From Candidatus Eiseniibacteriota bacterium (GTDB taxonomy: Bacteria > Arandabacterota > Arandabacteria > JAGLYR01): DNA of 9,534 nucleotides. The stretch lies in assembly GCA_023132135.1 (NCBI GenBank), contig JAGLYR010000159.1, positions 1 through 9,534 of the forward strand, read 5' to 3'. Positions 5,301 to 9,534 of this stretch are shown here, piece by piece (the stretch's first letter is position 1; the number at the start of each line of letters is the position of its first letter). Under the pieces are notes generated by a model. That model did not search any database. It saw only the letters and a list, made by a program, of their open reading frames with translations, and had not been told where the DNA came from. A program made the translations under genes and the position numbers.

Positions 5301-6765
5301 TCGTCACCTCCTTCCGTCGGCCACGCTTCGCTCTCTTGGGTTCTGTCTCTTCCGCCTTCCTTCTGATCCGCAAGCGTTGCTGCCCGGCGGCATATGCTTG
5401 AATCTGCCGAGGCGTTTCGTGAGGGCAAGCAAACGCATATGCGTCCTGCATGCTGCGCCAGACTTGCTGCTGCCACGGCCCTAGGTCTGCACCTTCATTG
5501 ACCAGGTTGAGTAACATCCCTCGATGCGCGTCAAGCGTAGACCAGTAGTGCGTGGCGGCAGAACGCAAATCTCCGGAATAGTCCGCATTGAGGGCATGAC
5601 GATAGGTCTTGACCGCTTCCCTGATCGCCGCCTCGCCCCTGTCCGCGTATGCAATTTCGTTGCCGTAGGCCAGCAGGGCCGGAGCGCCAATGATGCCTGC
5701 AGGTACGTGGAAATTCCATTCCGCCGCATCCACAGCTCTCCCGCTCTTCCCGGCAACGACGCCACCGACCCAGATATCCACCGGCGCATCGCATCCAGAG
5801 ACAAGATGGCCGAGGGCGTACGCGCCTCCTTGTGTGCCAGCTTGCCCAAACCTGAGTATGCCGCTCAGTTCCCGCCAAGGGTGCTTGTTCAGATTGATTC
5901 CGAGGTAGCGTTGCTCTCCGTCTCCACGTTTGATGATGCAAGCCATCGTGTCCCTTGCCTGGGGGTACTTCGGAAAGGCAACTCCATTAGCCAGTGTCAG
6001 AGAACGCTTGCCAGCCTCAAGAAGTACCGCCCTGGAAACAGGCACCAACCGTCCTAGAACAGTGGATGCCATCTGTCGCTCCACTTCGCTGACCCCGCTT
6101 GATGTGTCCAGATCCCACACTGGTGTTCCCCACTGACTCCCCCCGGTCAGTCGTCTGGTGACTAGATTCTTCCACACAGTCTCCAGGAGACTGTCGCCTC
6201 GGATGATAGTGAGTAGGGCTGAGGATTCGAGGCAAGGCGCGTGCTCACTGTTGCGCCCCGTCTTTTGGCCGGCCCATACTGTCTCGCCAATGGTTCCCCC
6301 TGGAGAGAAGCACTGAAAAGTCAAGAGATGCAGAGCGATCCAGGCAGAATCGTGATCGCGTCCCGCGGGACAAGCGTCCTGGTCAAACAGCGTGGAGTTG
6401 TTGCCCGCCGCCAGCCCCAAATCCAGCTTGTCCAAAGTAGCGTTGTGCGTCGGAGTCAGACTCGGCACCTGCAGGAACGGCGTCGGGCCGAACAGATCGA
6501 ACTTCTGCGTGCGCTCACCGAGATAACGCAAACTATCGGGCGGGATCCGCACCTTACATTCGCGCCAGTCATCCTCATCTGCAGGCCCATCCAGTGCCGC
6601 GTGGGTGATGCAGAGCAAGAGCCGCATGAGGGCCACGCGCTGAGGAGGTGTGACCACGAGATCGCAGACCTCATCCCCTTGCTCGAAGGCCTCCTGAAGG
6701 CTCACAAGCCGATGCTGGCCGTCTCTGAAAATTACGGGAATCCAAGGATCACCAATCAGATTCAT
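5287..6765 (-). CDS. cas8e: Cas8e (Cse1/CasA), Cascade large subunit
   Basis: A 492-residue protein (E. coli CasA is 502) that recognises the PAM, opens target DNA and recruits Cas3. The N-terminus MNLIGDPWIPVIFRDG and the block KFDLFGPTPFLQV at 88-100 are family hallmarks. They are followed by GNNSTLFDQD at 121-130, near the L1 loop that contacts crRNA and PAM, and LLTFQCFSPGGTIG at 147-160. The C-terminal part (about 360-460) should form the four-helix bundle that binds the non-target strand and Cse2. The last 30 residues are strongly basic (RIRRK..., PKRAKRGRRKE), which could be a DNA-contacting tail. The ATG at 6763-6765 has GAGGAGG six bases upstream and gives the conserved N-terminus; the upstream in-frame start at 6780 would add only MRRRD. 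It overlaps the cas3 stop by 17 bases. Confidence 0.96.
   Translation of the reverse strand: MNLIGDPWIPVIFRDGQHRLVSLQEAFEQGDEVCDLVVTPPQRVALMRLLLCITHAALDGPADEDDWRECKVRIPPDSLRYLGERTQKFDLFGPTPFLQVPSLTPTHNATLDKLDLGLAAGNNSTLFDQDACPAGRDHDSAWIALHLLTFQCFSPGGTIGETVWAGQKTGRNSEHAPCLESSALLTIIRGDSLLETVWKNLVTRRLTGGSQWGTPVWDLDTSSGVSEVERQMASTVLGRLVPVSRAVLLEAGKRSLTLANGVAFPKYPQARDTMACIIKRGDGEQRYLGINLNKHPWRELSGILRFGQAGTQGGAYALGHLVSGCDAPVDIWVGGVVAGKSGRAVDAAEWNFHVPAGIIGAPALLAYGNEIAYADRGEAAIREAVKTYRHALNADYSGDLRSAATHYWSTLDAHRGMLLNLVNEGADLGPWQQQVWRSMQDAYAFACPHETPRQIQAYAAGQQRLRIRRKAEETEPKRAKRGRRKEVTNEQE
5304..5313 (-). promoter_or_regulatory. Very strong Shine-Dalgarno for cse2
   Basis: On the minus strand this reads AAGGAGGTGA, a ten-base complement to the usual 3' end of 16S rRNA, ending three bases before the cse2 ATG. 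It lies inside the last codons of cas8e. Independent strong initiation here would let the multi-copy Cascade subunits be made in excess of Cas8e and Cas3; that consequence is inference. Confidence 0.85.
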
Positions 6766-9331
6766 GTCTCGCCTCCTCAACAGCGTCTTCGTGTTCCCGT
6801 ACGAATACTCCGAGTTCGTCGGTGTAGGCCAGCGACGTTTGGCCGCCTGACGGTGTTCGAAGCCCGCCGTCTTCCCCGACTACAAGGATGCCTGCAGCAT
6901 GCTTCCCGGTACCGCGCACGAATTGCCTCAACCATTTCGGTGGGTCGAACTCCGGAGTGTGCCTGTTCTTCCGAAGATGAACGAGGTTCAGGTGCAAGGC
7001 CTTTGCAACGCGGAAGTTCTTCTCGAACTCGCTGAACTCCAGCTGCTCGCCACTGAGGAGCAGAAGGCGCACAGCGTTGCCGTTCTGCTGGTGTGCCCGG
7101 ACGAGCACAAACGGTATGCTCACGCCTAGTCCGTAGCGAGTGGCCGTTGTCTCATCATCGTCCATCGTGAGCATGTGATCGCCACCCATGGCTATGGCCA
7201 TGTTCCGCAACTTGACGCACTGTCGGGTGTGCTTTTCCCACAATTCCTTCTTGGCCCATTCCGGGTCGTCTGGCCGGGGTTCGATGTAGGTCGCTTCCAG
7301 CACTGTTCGAATCCCCGAGGGAATCAACAAATCCTCCAATCCGCGCCACACACGATATGTGCGCCACAGCACATAGGGCGAGTACACGTAGAAGGAACCA
7401 CCGAGCATCTCTCGGAACTCGGCCACGTCCGTGGCGCTTCCGAGATCCGGTGTGGTAATCCATGTCTCCGGCTGCCCCACCCTACGGTCGGCCCGTTCGT
7501 GCCGCCACACCCGGCCCATGCGCTGGAGCATCATGTCTGTAGGCGCAAGGTCCGTGACCAATAGGTCAGCATCTACGTCAACACTCTGCTCCATGACCTG
7601 CGTAGCAACGAGGACACAACCTTTGTTCCGAGCCGCGCTTTTCCCGAGACGCGTAATCCACTCCGTCTCCAGCGCCTCACGCCGGAAAGCAGGGAACCGC
7701 GAATGCAGGAGGCCCACGTCCGCGCCATCTTGTCGCACGGCCGCCTTCGCCATCTTGTAGCAGGTCTGTGCGCGGTCCACAGTATTGGCGATCCAAAGCA
7801 CTGCCACGCCAGCGTCGGCCCTCTCGCCCAGACGATTGGCCAGTAGTGTCGGATCCTGCTCTGCCCGCCGGAGCAGGAAGCGGCGATCAGGAGGAGCATC
7901 CGCCGGGACGGAGCACACCCTGCCACTCGCGCTTGAAGTGCTGATTAGAGGATACCCCTCCCTACTTGCCGCCTGCTGGATGAACTGAGATCGGCGCGCT
8001 TGAGTCAACGTAGCCGACAAGATGAACACCGAACAACCGAGCCCGAGCAAAGCTTCAACGAGCCTGTCGATCAGAGTGCCCGTAAACATATCATAGGAGT
8101 GCACTTCGTCGAGAATCACGACCTTGCCAGCCAACCCAAAGAGCCGCAGGAAGTTGTGCCTGACCTTGAGCACGCCGAGAAGTGCCTGATCAACCGTACC
8201 TACGCCGAAGGGCAGCAAGAGACCCCGCTTCGCAGGACTGAACCATGCGCCTCCCGGTCTGAATTCTTTGCCCCCATGTTCCGTAGCCTTCACCCAAGCA
8301 GAGCCATGGAGAAGACGGGCAGCCGCGTCGGCGCCAAAAGCAACCTTGAGGAAACAGTTCACCCGCTCGTGGATGCGATTGCTCGTGAGCTGGGTTGGAA
8401 GACCGAAGTAGATGCCATGGTTGTGTCCAGCCACGATCAGGCGATACGCCGCCCACAGCGCAGCTTCCGTCTTGCCCATTCCCATGGGCGCTTCGACGAT
8501 GTAGAGGCCCGGCGTCTGGGCGGTGTCGAAAACCGTGCGCTGCATCGCGTTGGGCGACATCTGCGGAAACAATTCCTCGAATCCGAGCATTGGGCGGACT
8601 TCCGGCCATATCCACCCCGCATCATCGAGAACTGATTCGATGTGGCATTCCAAGTCTAAATCCGAGGGGATCCCCTGCCAGTCAAACCACTCTTCGTCTG
8701 AAGCAATCCAGTCCGCTACGCAAGTCAAACCGGTTGCCAACCACAGATCCCTGGTCGCAGGCGGCTGGCCGGGTAAGCCCCCAAAAGCTCGTGCGAGGTG
8801 ATCGATCAGGGATTCTCGCTCAGCGAGCCAGGACTTGCCGCCATACACTTCCTGCCCTGCCGCTTCAGGGACTGGCTCACCCTGCCTGCGTCGGCCCCCG
8901 TGGTGCGCCCCTGCCACCAGCGCCCACTCCCGCAACTGTTTGCCATTAGGACGCGAGCTAAACCAGTGCGCGACCGTGTCCTCGCTGACCTGGGCGTGAG
9001 GATTAGCTTGATTTCGGTAGTGTGTCGCAGGATATGCTGTGAGTTCGGCCGGAACCCCGCCCGCTGACTCGGCATAAATGTGCCGGAGAAAACACGGGTT
9101 AATCTTCCCCACGTCATGCAGGGCAACAAGAGCGGCGGCTCCCTGCGGAATCAACTGCCTGAGGGCTTCGGGCATTCGCGCAATGATAGCCCGCGCGATT
9201 GTCCCCGCTATTCGGCAGTGTTCTTCCACAGAAAGGCCGGGCTGGTTTTCTGAAGTGAGTTTTGCCAAGTACTTGACATTGGGCAAAGAGTTGTTGTTCC
9301 TGTGCGCGCAGAATCTCACCATGATCGTCAT
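6749..9331 (-). CDS. cas3: Cas3 HD nuclease-helicase
   Basis: An 860-residue protein with an N-terminal HD nuclease and a C-terminal SF2 helicase, recruited by target-bound Cascade to nick, unwind and degrade DNA. HD residues, numbered from this start, are H38 (EEHC), H72-D73 with K76 (ALHDVGK), H143-H144 (GAHHG) and D207 (CVADW). Helicase motifs are Walker A APMGMGKT (281-288), DEVH (408-411), SAT (439-441), QSVDVDADLLVTD (582-594) and QRMGRVWRH (603-611). The region after about 650 is the linker and C-terminal domain; it is full length, with no truncation or frameshift. I chose the ATG at 9329-9331 because GGGAAG lies seven bases upstream. An ATG three codons later (9322) and a TTG at 9358 are alternatives, and an in-frame stop lies just above the TTG. 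It is the first gene of the operon and overlaps cas8e by 17 bases. Confidence 0.97.
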   Translation of the reverse strand: MTIMVRFCAHRNNNSLPNVKYLAKLTSENQPGLSVEEHCRIAGTIARAIIARMPEALRQLIPQGAAALVALHDVGKINPCFLRHIYAESAGGVPAELTAYPATHYRNQANPHAQVSEDTVAHWFSSRPNGKQLREWALVAGAHHGGRRRQGEPVPEAAGQEVYGGKSWLAERESLIDHLARAFGGLPGQPPATRDLWLATGLTCVADWIASDEEWFDWQGIPSDLDLECHIESVLDDAGWIWPEVRPMLGFEELFPQMSPNAMQRTVFDTAQTPGLYIVEAPMGMGKTEAALWAAYRLIVAGHNHGIYFGLPTQLTSNRIHERVNCFLKVAFGADAAARLLHGSAWVKATEHGGKEFRPGGAWFSPAKRGLLLPFGVGTVDQALLGVLKVRHNFLRLFGLAGKVVILDEVHSYDMFTGTLIDRLVEALLGLGCSVFILSATLTQARRSQFIQQAASREGYPLISTSSASGRVCSVPADAPPDRRFLLRRAEQDPTLLANRLGERADAGVAVLWIANTVDRAQTCYKMAKAAVRQDGADVGLLHSRFPAFRREALETEWITRLGKSAARNKGCVLVATQVMEQSVDVDADLLVTDLAPTDMMLQRMGRVWRHERADRRVGQPETWITTPDLGSATDVAEFREMLGGSFYVYSPYVLWRTYRVWRGLEDLLIPSGIRTVLEATYIEPRPDDPEWAKKELWEKHTRQCVKLRNMAIAMGGDHMLTMDDDETTATRYGLGVSIPFVLVRAHQQNGNAVRLLLLSGEQLEFSEFEKNFRVAKALHLNLVHLRKNRHTPEFDPPKWLRQFVRGTGKHAAGILVVGEDGGLRTPSGGQTSLAYTDELGVFVREHEDAVEEARHESDW

Positions 9332-9534
9332 CGTACCACTTCCCAATGCCCGTGACAAGCGGGCCGATTCTCTCGATCAGTCCCGGGGCTTTTGGGGGAC
9401 ATCGGGTCTGTTGAAAAACCCCTGCCGGGCTGTCCGCCGTCCCTCGATACACGGCGATGTCAAGCCTTCCGGCCGGACTCGCCGCACTCGGGACGAACGG
9501 TTTGGGAGGCGGCAGTGTTGGGTCCTTCGACGGG
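9332..9534. other. Region upstream of cas3, no recognised gene
   Basis: These 203 bases should contain the cas operon promoter, but I see no convincing -35/-10 pair. A TTGACA on the minus strand (9458-9463) has no matching -10 at the usual distance. A minus-strand frame that is open from the window edge ends at a TGA at 9460-9462 and could be the tail of an upstream gene; I do not recognise it. An inverted repeat, CGCCGT at 9435-9440 and ACGGCG at 9451-9456, lies just downstream of that stop in the minus direction, and a T5 run follows at about 9415-9419. Together these might be a poor terminator. GGGTCTGTTGAAAAACCCC at 9404-9422 looks like the end sequence of some insertion elements. Confidence 0.4.

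Larger units (their letters stand above)
477..9331 (-). other. Nine-gene cas operon, cas3 to exonuclease
   Basis: All nine genes run the same way with no room for internal promoters or terminators outside coding sequence. Junctions: cas3/cas8e overlap 17, cas8e/cse2 14, cse2/cas6e 4 (ATGA), cas6e/cas7e gap 28, cas7e/cas5e 8, cas5e/cas1 14, cas1/cas2 4 (ATGA), cas2/exonuclease 4 (GTGA). This argues for one transcript with translational coupling, with the exonuclease as a true member of the operon. The order groups interference genes first and adaptation genes last, next to the array. I could not identify the operon promoter with confidence. Confidence 0.85.

Noticed and set aside
9273-9278. 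A TTGACA on the plus strand inside cas3.
   Set aside because: No -10 and no plus-strand gene follow; it is internal to the cas3 coding sequence.
9458-9463. A consensus -35 hexamer TTGACA on the minus strand as the cas operon promoter.
   Set aside because: No acceptable -10 lies 16-18 bases downstream, and the hexamer overlaps the stop of a possible upstream frame.
9114-9534. A long minus-strand frame open from the right edge through 9114.
   Set aside because: It overlaps the first 218 bases of cas3, whose HD-domain sequence is clear in another frame, and its peptide matches no family I recognise. GC-rich DNA often gives such chance frames.

Overview
The window is an almost complete type I-E (Cascade/Cas3) CRISPR-Cas locus from a bacterium. 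The DNA is GC-rich (the short leader, counted by hand, is only about 50% GC) and genes are packed with overlapping starts and stops behind strong GGAGG-type ribosome sites. This fits a GC-rich bacterium, perhaps a Gram-negative lineage, but nothing here fixes the taxon. No tRNA, rRNA, housekeeping gene or clear transposase is present.

Layout, left to right on the + strand: trailer (1-61); a CRISPR array of six 28-bp repeats and five 33-bp spacers with an exact 61-bp period (62-394); an 82-bp putative leader (395-476); then eight cas genes plus one extra gene, all on the minus strand and reading toward the array. In transcription order these are cas3 (9331-6749), cas8e/cse1 (6765-5287), cse2 (5300-4782), cas6e (4785-4168), cas7e (4139-3087), cas5e (3094-2408), cas1 (2421-1588), cas2 (1591-1292) and a DEDDy-type 3'-5' exonuclease of the YprB/RNase_H_2 kind (1295-477). 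Every junction overlaps by 4 to 17 bases except cas6e/cas7e, which has a 28-base gap. The last 203 bases (9332-9534) hold the region upstream of cas3, with no recognisable gene.

The genes form a full immune pathway. Cas1-Cas2, probably helped by the exonuclease, acquire spacers at the leader end. Cas6e cuts the array transcript. Cas8e, Cse2, Cas7e, Cas5e and Cas6e form Cascade around the crRNA. Cas3 is the recruited nuclease-helicase. All expected catalytic residues that can be read (Cas3 HD and helicase motifs, Cas1 metal ligands, Cas6e Tyr23/His26, exonuclease DEDD+Tyr) are intact, so the system looks functional.

The array is inferred to be transcribed from the minus strand, like the cas genes. 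The repeat farthest from the genes is degenerate, as trailer-end repeats usually are, and the minus-strand repeat ends in an ATGATCC(G) handle resembling the E. coli ATAAACCG. The most interesting point is the exonuclease gene, joined by a GTGA overlap to cas2 and lying directly before the leader. It looks like a free-standing counterpart of the DnaQ-like domains fused to Cas2 in some I-E systems, but it comes from a different exonuclease branch. The gene order, with cas6e between cse2 and cas7e, also differs from E. coli and Thermus.
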